Shown here piece by piece: positions 46,197 through 55,516 of a stretch of 64,000 bases of DNA; the first letter of the stretch is position 1, and each line of letters starts with the position of its first letter. The stretch lies in contig NZ_PVTH01000004.1 of assembly GCF_003002875.1 (NCBI RefSeq), positions 310,001 to 374,000 of the forward strand, in the 5' to 3' direction. A model generated the notes under the pieces. The model searched no databases. It was given only the letters and a program-made list of their open reading frames with translations, and was not told the DNA's origin. The stretch is from Arcticibacter pallidicorallinus. GTDB lineage: Bacteria; Bacteroidota; Bacteroidia; Sphingobacteriales; Sphingobacteriaceae. A program made the position numbers and the translations under genes.

Positions 46197-47024
46197 ATGA
46201 AAAAGCTGTCACAACTGACCTGGATCTATATTTCTATTGGAGGTTTTGTTCTATTTGCAGTCTTCTTTTTCTTTACTATAAAAACAGGACGAAGAATAGA
46301 GCTTGACATTTCCGTTTACTTCTTTTTGATTATCATTATTGGCCTTATTGCCAGTGGCTTTCTGGCAGGAGCAATGAAGTCTGTTAGCAGGTATGAAAAC
46401 TCAGGAAGCAATGGAAAACTCTACTTAGCTGGCCCAGTTGTCATATTCTGCATTGTCATGTACTTCGGATATCAGTACAGGCCCCTCGAAAAGAAAGGTC
46501 CTTTATCTCTCGCAGTTCGTTTGACAGGAAGTCAATCTTCTTACAAAATTCCAGAGAATGCTTCAGTAAATGTTGTAATAGATCTCTTCCAGCAGACCAA
46601 AATCCTGAACAGCGAGGGTATTGCTTTTTTCACAGGTATAAGCGATCAGTACAAAGGCCGCAAGATCGATCTGTTTTTAAACGTCTCAGGCTATCATCCT
46701 GAAAACGCACAAATCTATAAGCTAAGTGATTCCTCCGATCATACCAATCTGATAATTCAACTCCAAAGAGATGTTGAAATTACCACCCTTCAGGGACGAT
46801 TGTATTCTTCCCATGATAAAACCGGTATACCTGATGCTGTAGTTCGTTTTGTCGGCACTTCGTATATAGCAAATACAGACAGCCTTGGAAATTTCTCAGC
46901 AAAATTACCGGTTAAACCAGGTAGCGAGATCCGGATAATCGCATTCAAAGGGAACAAAGAAGTCTATAACAGCTTAAGAACGGTCTATCAGGATGATTTT
47001 CTTACATTAACACAGGTAGAATGA
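46197..47024 (+). CDS. Membrane protein with transthyretin/carboxypeptidase-regulatory-like extracytoplasmic domain
   Basis: No named family is certain. Three hydrophobic helices lie at about 8-28, 38-60 and 78-95. The rest (about 100-275) is beta-rich and ends in TLQGRLYSSHDKTGIPDAVVRFVGTSY, a segment much like the repeat of carboxypeptidase-regulatory (CarboxypepD_reg) domains, with TDSLGNFSAKLP as its second half. The domain is therefore probably periplasmic. It is the first of three plus-strand genes divergent from the PhoD-like operon and overlaps the next gene by 4 bp (ATGA), indicating coupled translation. Confidence 0.65.
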   Translation: MKKLSQLTWIYISIGGFVLFAVFFFFTIKTGRRIELDISVYFFLIIIIGLIASGFLAGAMKSVSRYENSGSNGKLYLAGPVVIFCIVMYFGYQYRPLEKKGPLSLAVRLTGSQSSYKIPENASVNVVIDLFQQTKILNSEGIAFFTGISDQYKGRKIDLFLNVSGYHPENAQIYKLSDSSDHTNLIIQLQRDVEITTLQGRLYSSHDKTGIPDAVVRFVGTSYIANTDSLGNFSAKLPVKPGSEIRIIAFKGNKEVYNSLRTVYQDDFLTLTQVE

Positions 47025-47992
47025 AATACACAGCCTACTTCATTACACTCGGATGCCTGGTAACTCAGCCTATACTGGCACAGGGGATAAATTACAAGTT
47101 CAGAGTAAGGTATGCGGATTACACCCCATACAAAAGTTCCGGATTTATAATCAGCGGACAGCGCCTAAGTACGGATCCTCAGGGAGTAATAAGTTTCAAG
47201 TGTTCTGAAGAGCTTAGCTACGTTAATATTGAATCTTCTGATCTTAAGCAATATGAAATCATGTATCCTTTGGAGGGGAAAGCCATATTGCCTAAAGATC
47301 CAGGGACTTTCATTGACATCTATATCAAGAAGCCTGCAGGAGATCCGGTCAAACAAATCAGAGCAGAAATAGCGAGTACACAAGCCAGTATGCAGAATAA
47401 GATTATCAAGAAGCTGGAAGATGAAAGTCGGAAAGGGTACGACAAGATTGTTGAGCTCCTGAACAATAAAGACATAGATGAAAGCGCACTGGCTGAAGGA
47501 CGGATGGAATTTTTTCCATTGATATCATCCGCCCTAAACAATTATGTAAATGAATCGCGAAACTTCAACGACGCGTTCCTGTCTCTTTCAGGTTCCTTAA
47601 CAAACAAAGGTGCATACGAACAACTAAACGGATCTATTTATGCATACAATGAGATTTTCAACCTTCTAAACGCAAATAAAGACATCTATCAACAAGCTAT
47701 TGCTACATACTGGAACAGCAAAGAGCTATCTCTAAAATTCTCCAACCTGATTGATTTCGCAATTGAAGATCTTCATCGGCCATTTATTCTCGAAGTGAAT
47801 TACACGTTCATCAATCGCTTTTACGATCTGAACAAAGAAACGAACAAGAACAAAAAGAAGGCAAGCCTGGAATATCTGAAGAAAGAGATGGAAATATTTT
47901 CTTCATCAATGGAAAGAAGATTGGTCAGCTTGGGAGAAAGAGTAACGAATATGAACTCACTGTTGGCTAACAATAAAGCTATTAACAATTAA
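47021..47992 (+). CDS. Secreted protein with N-terminal beta domain and long helical region, unknown function
   Basis: Residues 1-20 are a signal peptide (cleaved near ILAQG). Residues about 22-105 look like a small beta-sandwich (YKFRVRYADYTPYKSSGF, then TFIDIYIKKPAG). The remaining about 215 residues are mostly helical with charged heptads and little else. I recognise no enzyme motif. It overlaps the upstream membrane-protein gene by 4 bp and is 11 bp from the lipoprotein gene, so the three should act together at the cell envelope. Confidence 0.65.
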   Translation: MKYTAYFITLGCLVTQPILAQGINYKFRVRYADYTPYKSSGFIISGQRLSTDPQGVISFKCSEELSYVNIESSDLKQYEIMYPLEGKAILPKDPGTFIDIYIKKPAGDPVKQIRAEIASTQASMQNKIIKKLEDESRKGYDKIVELLNNKDIDESALAEGRMEFFPLISSALNNYVNESRNFNDAFLSLSGSLTNKGAYEQLNGSIYAYNEIFNLLNANKDIYQQAIATYWNSKELSLKFSNLIDFAIEDLHRPFILEVNYTFINRFYDLNKETNKNKKKASLEYLKKEMEIFSSSMERRLVSLGERVTNMNSLLANNKAINN

Positions 47993-48003
47993 AACTTCAT
48001 GTT

Positions 48004-48381
48004 ATGAAAAAGCTATTGACCACCCTGCTTGTCGTAATCTCACTGATAAGCTGTTCAGGCGACGATGGTATTGCGGACCTGTTTGTTCCCAACCTATCTA
48101 ATCAATGGGAGAGTAACAGAGATACTTTCTTTTTTTTCACCGCAGATGAGAGAGACGTCAATGAAAGCACACTTACCGGAAATGAGCAGAATAACTTGGG
48201 AGACATTCATAATTTCACCGGCCGATTCAAGGACTATGATATTGAATTTACCTTCCTTGAAGGCCCCGAGAAAGAAGTAAAATATACCGGAAAATTTATA
48301 AAAGACTCCAACCCCTTGACGATAAAAGTAACAGGAACCAACGGGAAGAAGTTGGAAATCACACAAAGATTGAATAATTAA
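48004..48381 (+). CDS. Small lipoprotein of unknown function
   Basis: The 125-residue product begins with a lipoprotein signal (MKKLLTTLLVVISLISC). Its lipobox cysteine C17 is followed by SGDDG, an acidic stretch like the Bacteroidota lipoprotein export signal that sends lipoproteins to the cell surface. The mature part (about 105 residues) is beta-rich with WESNRDTFFFF and FTGRFKDYDIEFTFLEG segments, similar in style to small lipocalin-like lipoproteins. It is the last gene of the three-gene operon and converges with the large hybrid regulator gene 16 bp away. Confidence 0.65.
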   Translation: MKKLLTTLLVVISLISCSGDDGIADLFVPNLSNQWESNRDTFFFFTADERDVNESTLTGNEQNNLGDIHNFTGRFKDYDIEFTFLEGPEKEVKYTGKFIKDSNPLTIKVTGTNGKKLEITQRLNN

Positions 48382-48397
48382 CCTATCGTGAATATCA

Positions 48398-51300
48398 TCA
48401 CCTTGAATCTCCTAAAGTCTGTGCATATAGCTTCGGACTTTTACCGAAATGTTTCTTGAAACACCTGCTGAAATAATAGGGGTCCTTAAACCCTACCTTT
48501 TCGCTAATTTCACCCACAGAGAGTCCAGACGTCTTAATAAGTTCCAGCGCCTTCTTCATACGATACAATAGAATAAATTCTGTAGGGGAATAACTCGTAA
48601 GTTTGGAGATTTTTTTCTGAAGAAGACTCAAACTGACGCACATCTGATCCGCAAGCTCACCAGCACCGAAATCAGAGTTGGATATATTATTTCGGATAAT
48701 CGATATGACTTTTTCTAAAAAGATCGAGTCCTGGTCCATTACCCCTGTTTCCACAGGAACATCCTCTACTGATGTTGAAAATAGCCGGCGTAATTTCACT
48801 CTGCTTTGAACCAGATTACGAATTCGTAACCGAAAAAGATCGACATCGAAAGGCTTGCTGATGTAATCGTCAGCTCCCGCTTCCATTCCCTCCATCTGAC
48901 TTTCTATATCTGCTTTAGCTGTTAAAAGTACAACAGGAATATGCATGGTTTTAAGATCATCTTTCAGCTTTATTAAAAGCTCGACCCCCGACATTCCCGG
49001 CATGACCACATCCGAAATAATGATATCAGGGGTGTACTTTATTGCGGCCTTAAGTCCATCATGGCCGTTCCGCGCTTGGGATACCCGATATTCGGTCGCC
49101 AATTGCTGCGATATAAATTGCAGCAGCTCTTCGTTGTCTTCAACCAACAGCACATGCTCCCTTCCCTTCCCGGACTTTGAACGAACCCCTTCTTTAGACT
49201 GTAAAACCGCTCCCCCTAAAAGATCCAGTACCTGCCCTTTTTCGTAAATAACTCCGTCTCTTCCGGGACTTTCCTTCTGCTCACTTGCGTAGGCATCAAT
49301 ATTTATTGGAACCCTGACCAGGAATTCCGACCCGATATCTACCGTGCTTTTCACCGTAACATGACCCTTATGTAAGCGTATCAATTCCTTCACAATTGAA
49401 AGCCCCAGGCCTGTTCCTTTAGTATCGATATTGGTTAATGACTCCCTGTAAAACTCCTTAAATACTTTACCTAAGCTTTCCTCCGGGATGCCTACACCCG
49501 AATCTCTTACAGAAACTTCAAAGTAAGTGTAGTTCTTTATCCACTTGCCAAAAGTAATTTCAGATTCTTCGGAACGCAAGGGTTGCGTCATCGTGATTCT
49601 TGATCTTACACTAATCTCCCCACCAGAATTTGTATAATTAAACGCATTTGCAATTAGATTAAAAACCACTTTCTGTATTTTGGTGGCGTCTGCGGCTCCT
49701 TTAACATCAAAATTTTCATGCTCTACCCCAAACGTTATTCGCTTCTCCTTTGCCAGTTCCACAAATAGAGCAGCTATTTCATCCACCAGAGTCGTCAGGT
49801 TTATCTTCTTCACTCTTAGTGGCAAATTTTTATTCTCAATGCTCCTAAAGTCCATCAGCTCGTTTATCAGATGAAGTAACCTTCCTGCGTTGCGTTTAAT
49901 GACCATTAGATTTTCCTTTATCTCTAAGGCATCCGCCGCTCCCGACAGCAATTTGTTGACTGGACCGATAATTAGCGTTAATGGAGTTCTAAACTCATGA
50001 GACACATGAGTAAAATATTGCATTCGATATTCACTGATCGCCTTTATCCGGCTGTTCAGTTTCACCACCTGATCCCGGCTTTCTTCGAGCTGCTTATTTT
50101 GACGACGAATGACTTCCGTTCGGGCCTTTACCAGCTGATCGAGCTTGCGCTTTTGCATCCTTAAGCTTCGGGTTCGATAAAAATTCAGCCAGATTATAAG
50201 TCCCAATAACACAACTGCAGATATCCATCGAAATATACTGGTTTGCCACCAGGGGGGTGTTATTTCAATTTGCAGCGCCACTTCATCTTCACTCCAAACA
50301 CCATCATTATTTGAAGCCTTCACCCTGAATACATATTCACCGGGTTGTAAACCTGTATAAGATGCATACGTTTTGTTGCCCGCAACATTCCATTCCTCCT
50401 CAAGACCCTCGAGCTTATAGGCATATTGATTATTTTCCGGAGATGTAAAACTTAACCCGGCGAACTCAAACTCCAGAAAACTCTGAAGATGACTTAATCG
50501 CACTTTCTTCTCAAAGCTTATGCTCTGACTAAGTGGCGACTCTTCCGAATTAATGGATGCTGACTTGTTAAAGATCTTTAAATCGGTCAATACGACTGTA
50601 GGAACCAGGGGATTTTTCCTGATACTGTCAGGATAAAAGTAGTTGAAGCCGTTAATGCCCCCAAATAGCATAGCACCATCACTCGTCTGCAAACATACCC
50701 CCTTCTCAAATTCATTACCCTGCAAACCGTCATGAATATTGAACTTATTTATCTTGCCGGTTGAAGTGATGAAGTTTACCAGGCCATCCACGGTACTCAT
50801 CCATAAGTTGTCATGCTTATCAATTAATATTCCGCATATTATATTATTGGGGAGACCATCAGCAACTGTATAGAGTTTAAACTCCTTTTTTTTAACATCA
50901 AAATAGTTGAGACCTTTGTTGGTAGCTATCCACAAATTGCCTTTATTGTCTTTTTGAATAGAATTTGTCCGCCCATTACTCAAATTAAACTTCTTATCAC
51001 CTGGGGTATAATGTTGTAACTTACCTGTTTTTCGGTTGAAGTTGTACATTCCGGAGAAAAGCGTTATGATGTAAATCTCATCTTCATCATACTCAAAAAT
51101 CTGTACTGCAGACGGAATTTTCAGAACTGATGTTAGCGATGAATTAGCCGGATCGTATATGCAGAGAGAACTGGTCGTTCCTACCCAAATTGTGCCTTTT
51201 TGATCTTTGTGGACCAACTGAATTCTTCCACGTTTGATTACTGCAGCATTCTCATATCTTAAAACAGGCGTAGTGAATGCTTTAGTGCGTGTATTAAAGA

Positions 51301-52606
51301 TGAACAGTCCTGAGCTATTTGTCCCGATCAATAACCGATCTGAATCCAGTGAGGTAATGCTCAATACGTTTCCGTCAGTGAGGCCTCTTTCCGCACGTGC
51401 GTTACTTTTATAATTGGTAAAAGTACCCTTCTGCGGATCAAATTGACTGATGCCACCCTCATCTCGTGTTCCCACCCAAATCTTTCCATCCAGCTCCTGG
51501 TAGAAACATCTGATATTGCTATTAAATAATCCGTCTGACTTAAAATTGACCTTATAGAGAAGGAAATTCTTTTTATAAGGATCGTAATAGTTAAGACCGG
51601 CGTAGGTGCCAACCCATATATATCCTTTTTTGTCCCGGTAAATAGCGGTGATAGCATTACTGGTAATCCCTTTCGGATCGTTCGGAATATTACTATGCCC
51701 GCTGAGAAAATCTACCTTGCTGCTTGTATAATCATATGCATAAAGTCCACCACCATCTTTTGCTCCTATCCATATCTTTCCATGTTCATCTTCAACAACT
51801 CCCGTAATATTATTAGTTAGCAGAGAATGTCCCTTACTATAGTGCCGGCTATCACCTCTTAACTCGTCAATAAGAAAAACGCCAAAATCGCCCGTCGATA
51901 CCCAAAGATTTTTCCGACTATCTTCCCAGATAGAACGAACATTTGCCGTGTGCTTTGGCATCTTGTAAGGAAGCATTAGATTTCTCTTCAGATCATATTG
52001 AAACAGACCGCCCGTTCCCAGCCATAGCCTGCCTTTTGAGTCTTCAAATATGTCGTTTACAACCTTCTTACTTATCAGTCGGCTACTCTTAAATACAGGA
52101 TTTTTTTGGTTAGATATATCTTTATTGAAGTAAAACAGACCAAGTGATGTCCCAACCCAAAGGCAATTTCTTTTATCGAGATAAATTTTCAGAATACTTG
52201 TTCCAAAAACCACCGCATCTTTACTGTCAATATGCAGCACGTTGCTGTTATTATAAAATCGCTCTTCCTTCCGGTTAAAAAACGAGATCCCCTTTCTGGT
52301 TCCTATCCAAAGATCCCCGTTTTCCGGATCACATGATATCGAGTTTACGTAATTGTCCGATAGGCCATCTTCTGTTTTATAAAACTTAAACCGAACTCCG
52401 TCATAGCGCGAAATCCCATCTTCAGTACCCAGCCAGATAAAGCCGAACTTGTCCTCCGTAATGCAGTTAATCTTGTTCGACGATAAACCTTCCTGGCGGG
52501 TGAGATGTTTAAAATCCGGAGCTGCAGACTGCGAAAAACATACCGCCCCTATTAAGTTAAAAAGGACTGTGAATATAACAAACACACAAAACTGTCTGGC
52601 GCGCAT
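48398..52606 (-). CDS. Hybrid two-component system regulator (HTCS) with beta-propeller sensor
   Basis: This one-protein signalling system is the standard glycan sensor of Bacteroidota. After a signal peptide or anchor (1-25) come two seven-bladed propellers built of reg_prop repeats (for example FGFIWLGTEDGISRYDG), then a Y_Y_Y domain (about 695-760) and a membrane helix (about 787-805). The HisKA domain carries H870 (SHEFRTP), followed by an HATPase domain (NLIANAFNY, GTGLGLSIV), a receiver domain with D1199 (SDVVMPG) and an AraC-type HTH (about 1290-1400). The start is ATG 52606; the frame also allows TTG 52609. It lies next to the AraC regulator and the GH88/GH29/GH95/GH2 cluster and probably controls it, with the signal most likely an oligosaccharide of that glycan. 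Confidence 0.93.
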   Translation of the reverse strand: MRARQFCVFVIFTVLFNLIGAVCFSQSAAPDFKHLTRQEGLSSNKINCITEDKFGFIWLGTEDGISRYDGVRFKFYKTEDGLSDNYVNSISCDPENGDLWIGTRKGISFFNRKEERFYNNSNVLHIDSKDAVVFGTSILKIYLDKRNCLWVGTSLGLFYFNKDISNQKNPVFKSSRLISKKVVNDIFEDSKGRLWLGTGGLFQYDLKRNLMLPYKMPKHTANVRSIWEDSRKNLWVSTGDFGVFLIDELRGDSRHYSKGHSLLTNNITGVVEDEHGKIWIGAKDGGGLYAYDYTSSKVDFLSGHSNIPNDPKGITSNAITAIYRDKKGYIWVGTYAGLNYYDPYKKNFLLYKVNFKSDGLFNSNIRCFYQELDGKIWVGTRDEGGISQFDPQKGTFTNYKSNARAERGLTDGNVLSITSLDSDRLLIGTNSSGLFIFNTRTKAFTTPVLRYENAAVIKRGRIQLVHKDQKGTIWVGTTSSLCIYDPANSSLTSVLKIPSAVQIFEYDEDEIYIITLFSGMYNFNRKTGKLQHYTPGDKKFNLSNGRTNSIQKDNKGNLWIATNKGLNYFDVKKKEFKLYTVADGLPNNIICGILIDKHDNLWMSTVDGLVNFITSTGKINKFNIHDGLQGNEFEKGVCLQTSDGAMLFGGINGFNYFYPDSIRKNPLVPTVVLTDLKIFNKSASINSEESPLSQSISFEKKVRLSHLQSFLEFEFAGLSFTSPENNQYAYKLEGLEEEWNVAGNKTYASYTGLQPGEYVFRVKASNNDGVWSEDEVALQIEITPPWWQTSIFRWISAVVLLGLIIWLNFYRTRSLRMQKRKLDQLVKARTEVIRRQNKQLEESRDQVVKLNSRIKAISEYRMQYFTHVSHEFRTPLTLIIGPVNKLLSGAADALEIKENLMVIKRNAGRLLHLINELMDFRSIENKNLPLRVKKINLTTLVDEIAALFVELAKEKRITFGVEHENFDVKGAADATKIQKVVFNLIANAFNYTNSGGEISVRSRITMTQPLRSEESEITFGKWIKNYTYFEVSVRDSGVGIPEESLGKVFKEFYRESLTNIDTKGTGLGLSIVKELIRLHKGHVTVKSTVDIGSEFLVRVPINIDAYASEQKESPGRDGVIYEKGQVLDLLGGAVLQSKEGVRSKSGKGREHVLLVEDNEELLQFISQQLATEYRVSQARNGHDGLKAAIKYTPDIIISDVVMPGMSGVELLIKLKDDLKTMHIPVVLLTAKADIESQMEGMEAGADDYISKPFDVDLFRLRIRNLVQSRVKLRRLFSTSVEDVPVETGVMDQDSIFLEKVISIIRNNISNSDFGAGELADQMCVSLSLLQKKISKLTSYSPTEFILLYRMKKALELIKTSGLSVGEISEKVGFKDPYYFSRCFKKHFGKSPKLYAQTLGDSR

Positions 52607-52845
52607 CAACTAATATTAGGTTTACTGTGTTAAAACTAATACAATTCTCACGGCTGCGCAAAACAAAGTCTGATAACAGCCTCTAGGCCATGCATCCCCC
52701 CTCTGTAAGAGCCAAAAAGGCTCTTTTCTGTTTTAATCCATTCGATATCCTCTTTCGTCCATTTCACTAAACCCTAACAAAATGTTCCTTTGAATAAGAC
52801 AGAACGCAGGCTTGCTAACCAGAGTCCTGCCACTAACCATTTCTC

Positions 52846-53766
52846 ATGAAACCTCAATTATTACGACTTTCAAAGGAGCCCACACAATCGTTTAATGTTA
52901 GGCAGGATGTAGTACCGGATGTCAATAACAAGTGGCACTATCATGTCGAAGTGGAACTCATACACTTTAATAAAGGCAAAGGAACTCAGTTTGTAGGTGA
53001 TAGTATCAATCGCTTTCAACCAGGCGACGTTGTTTTGATAGGGTCTGAAATGCCTCACATTTCACGCTTTGACGACCAATATTTTGAACCTGCCAATACA
53101 CTTCCCGTTGATATCAGGGTAGCTCATTTTCAACCTAACTTCTTCGGAGAGGTTTTCTTGAATCTACCCGAAAATAAGATTATACGAGAGTTGCTCGAAA
53201 AAGCAAAAAGGGGCATAAAAATTACTGGACAAGCAAAGAAGACCGTCGCCACACTTATGGGTAAGATGCTTCAGACAGATGGCTTCGAGCGCATGCTCAT
53301 GCTAATGGAGGCCCTTCATGAGATTGCCAAATCACCCGGTATTATTCTTCTGTCTTCCATGGGTTTCAAACTCGATTTCAAAGAAAGCGAAAGAGTAAGC
53401 GATATATATGCCTATACGTTCAAGCACTTCAAGGAGAAAATTTCGCTCGAAGAAATTGCCCAAATCGCCAATGTAAGCCCAAATTCATTCTGCCGATTTT
53501 TCAAGTCAAAAACCGGAAAAACATTCTCTCAGTTTATTCTGGAACTGAAGGTAGGCCATGCTTGTAAATTGTTGATAGAGGACAATTACAGCATCAAACA
53601 AATATGCTATGAAAGCGGCTTCAATAATTCGGCTAGCTTCTATAAATACTTTAAAACAGTTACAGGTAACAGTCCCTCAGCATATCAGAAAGAATTTTTG
53701 AACAAATCCAAAGTCGTTTCGCTCTTCACAAACGATGAACTCTTACATCTTAAAAAAGCGAAGTAA
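52846..53766 (+). CDS. AraC-family transcription regulator with cupin-type sensor domain
   Basis: The 306-residue protein has an N-terminal cupin (HYHVEVELIHFNKGKGTQF at about 32-50, then FQPGDVVLIGSEMPHISRF) and a C-terminal AraC DNA-binding domain with two HTH motifs (SLEEIAQIANVSPNSFCRFFK and YSIKQICYESGFNNSASFYKYFK). Such proteins often respond to a monosaccharide. It is divergent from the HTCS gene (236 bp between) and followed on the same strand by the beta-helix gene at 53902, so it probably regulates nearby carbohydrate genes. The ligand is unknown. Confidence 0.9.
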   Translation: MKPQLLRLSKEPTQSFNVRQDVVPDVNNKWHYHVEVELIHFNKGKGTQFVGDSINRFQPGDVVLIGSEMPHISRFDDQYFEPANTLPVDIRVAHFQPNFFGEVFLNLPENKIIRELLEKAKRGIKITGQAKKTVATLMGKMLQTDGFERMLMLMEALHEIAKSPGIILLSSMGFKLDFKESERVSDIYAYTFKHFKEKISLEEIAQIANVSPNSFCRFFKSKTGKTFSQFILELKVGHACKLLIEDNYSIKQICYESGFNNSASFYKYFKTVTGNSPSAYQKEFLNKSKVVSLFTNDELLHLKKAK

Positions 53767-53901
53767 ATAGGAAAGACAGATAAAATAGCAGATACAATTG
53801 CCAATATGGTCATATATCTACCAAAACGATGTCTATATATTCGCTTGATCCTGACGCATGTTGGTCGGATGATTGCATGCTAATATCAGGAGTTCACTCA
53901 C

Positions 53902-55419
53902 ATGATAAAGAAAATCCTTTTATCAGGAGGCGTCGTCCTTATCCTGGCCTTCGCCCCTAAAACCGAAAAAATCTGGCAGTCTGAATTGTTAAAAATCGGT
54001 ACTTCCGGAAAGCTTGAATATATACCCGACGAAAAAGGGAATATTTTACCTGACTTTAGTAGAGTTGGATATCATCACGGAGATCGCCAGATCCCTGATG
54101 TCCCTGTAGTGAGGTCCGTATCCCCTCAACCCAAGGGAAACAGCGACCAGGTGATTCAGAAAGCTATAGACGAAGTTGCAAAAATGCCTTTAAACAACAA
54201 CGGCTTCCGTGGCGCTATACTTCTGAAAAAAGGAACTTATAAGATTTCCGGCAGCATAAAAATTCTTAGTAGCGGAATCGTATTACGAGGCGAGGGAGAT
54301 GGCGAAAACGGAACACGGCTAATTGCCAGCGGATCATCGCAACGGCCGCTCATTGAAGTGACAGGCTCGGGGAATCTTGTGGAAGTTCCCGGAACCAGAG
54401 TACGTGTCACAGACCCCTATTTAGCTGTTGGAACCAAAACATTGAACGTCGAGTCAGCCAGCCAGTACAAGGTAGGGGACGAAGTAGTCCTCTTCAGAAA
54501 GGGAATGGCAAACTGGATCAATGATATCAAAATGAATGCGATCGTGACACGCCCGGGAACACTGCAGTGGCAACCAGAGGACTTCGATCTCCATTTTGAA
54601 AGAAAGATTACCGAGATCAAAGGCAACACCATTGTGCTCGACAACCCTGTCATGATGCAGATGGAACAGAAGTATGGTGGAGCGAGTATTTATAAAGCGA
54701 GCTTCGAGGGAAGAATTCGCGAGGTTGGAATTGAGAACATTCTCTGCGAATCTGCTTATACTCATGACACTGACGAAGAACATAGCTGGACCGGTATCCT
54801 TTTTAATAAAATCGAAAACGGTTGGGTAAGGAATATTACCGCTAAACATTTTGTTTACGCCGGAGTAAGCCTTAACGAGGCTGCAAAAAATATTACGGTA
54901 AGAGATTCCAAATGCCTGGACGCAAAATCAGTGATTACGGGAGCCAGAAGGTACTCCTTCAATAATAACGGGCAACAGAATCTCTTCATGAATCTGGAAA
55001 CTACTCAAGGTCGTCATGACTTTGTAACAGGCGCCCGTACTCTCGGACCGAATGTTTTCTACAACGGAAAATCAACAAAAACACATGCTGATATCGGCCC
55101 CCATCATCGCTGGGCTGTTGGAACCTTATATGATAATATTGTCACAGATGGGGAAATTAATGTCCAGGATCGTGGTAACTGGGGAAGCGGACACGGTTGG
55201 GCAGGGGTTACTCAAGTCTTGTGGAACTGTACCGTCAAAAGAGCTGCGATTCAAAGTCCCTGGGTTTCTGGAACCAACTACAGCATAGGGACGATCGGAG
55301 AGAAACACAAGGGTAGATTTGCCGAAAGACCTGATGGATTCTGGGAAAATCCCAACAAGAAGGGCTTACATCCTCAATCACTATACATGACTCAATATCA
55401 AGACAGGCAAAACCGATAG
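53902..55419 (+). CDS. Secreted right-handed beta-helix protein, possible polysaccharide lyase
   Basis: A short N-terminal hydrophobic segment (about residues 4-18) could be a signal peptide. From about 75 onwards the sequence has the repeating strand pattern of a parallel beta-helix: AILLKKGTYKISGSI, GIVLRGEGDGENGTRLI, then later NITVRDSKCLDAKSVI and QNLFMNLETTQGRHD. The C-terminal part has the striking GPHHRWAVGTLYDN and GSGHGWAGVTQVLWNCTV motifs, which I recall from uncharacterised Bacteroidota beta-helix proteins. No exact lyase family can be named, but a uronate lyase would fit the GH88 enzyme encoded next door. A sugar-binding or hydrolytic role is also possible. It ends 23 bp before the large palindromic terminator. 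Confidence 0.7.
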   Translation: MIKKILLSGGVVLILAFAPKTEKIWQSELLKIGTSGKLEYIPDEKGNILPDFSRVGYHHGDRQIPDVPVVRSVSPQPKGNSDQVIQKAIDEVAKMPLNNNGFRGAILLKKGTYKISGSIKILSSGIVLRGEGDGENGTRLIASGSSQRPLIEVTGSGNLVEVPGTRVRVTDPYLAVGTKTLNVESASQYKVGDEVVLFRKGMANWINDIKMNAIVTRPGTLQWQPEDFDLHFERKITEIKGNTIVLDNPVMMQMEQKYGGASIYKASFEGRIREVGIENILCESAYTHDTDEEHSWTGILFNKIENGWVRNITAKHFVYAGVSLNEAAKNITVRDSKCLDAKSVITGARRYSFNNNGQQNLFMNLETTQGRHDFVTGARTLGPNVFYNGKSTKTHADIGPHHRWAVGTLYDNIVTDGEINVQDRGNWGSGHGWAGVTQVLWNCTVKRAAIQSPWVSGTNYSIGTIGEKHKGRFAERPDGFWENPNKKGLHPQSLYMTQYQDRQNR

Positions 55420-55441
55420 TGGTACATCCTGCTCCTCATAC

Positions 55442-55500
55442 TTGTAAACTAAAAAGCCTGATTGGATTTTGAAAATCCAATCAGGCTTTTTAGTTTACAA
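55442..55500. terminator. Perfect 59-bp palindrome: bidirectional terminator between convergent genes
   Basis: Two perfect 29-bp arms (55442-55470 and 55472-55500) flank a single G. The core carries AAAAAGCCTGATTGGATTTT and its complement, so both strands give a GC-containing stem followed by a T run. It lies between the plus-strand beta-helix gene (ends 55419) and the minus-strand GH88 gene (ends 55517), the expected place for a shared terminator. The perfect symmetry is unusually long for one. Confidence 0.9.
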
Positions 55501-55516
55501 CGAACACTTTATTTGT

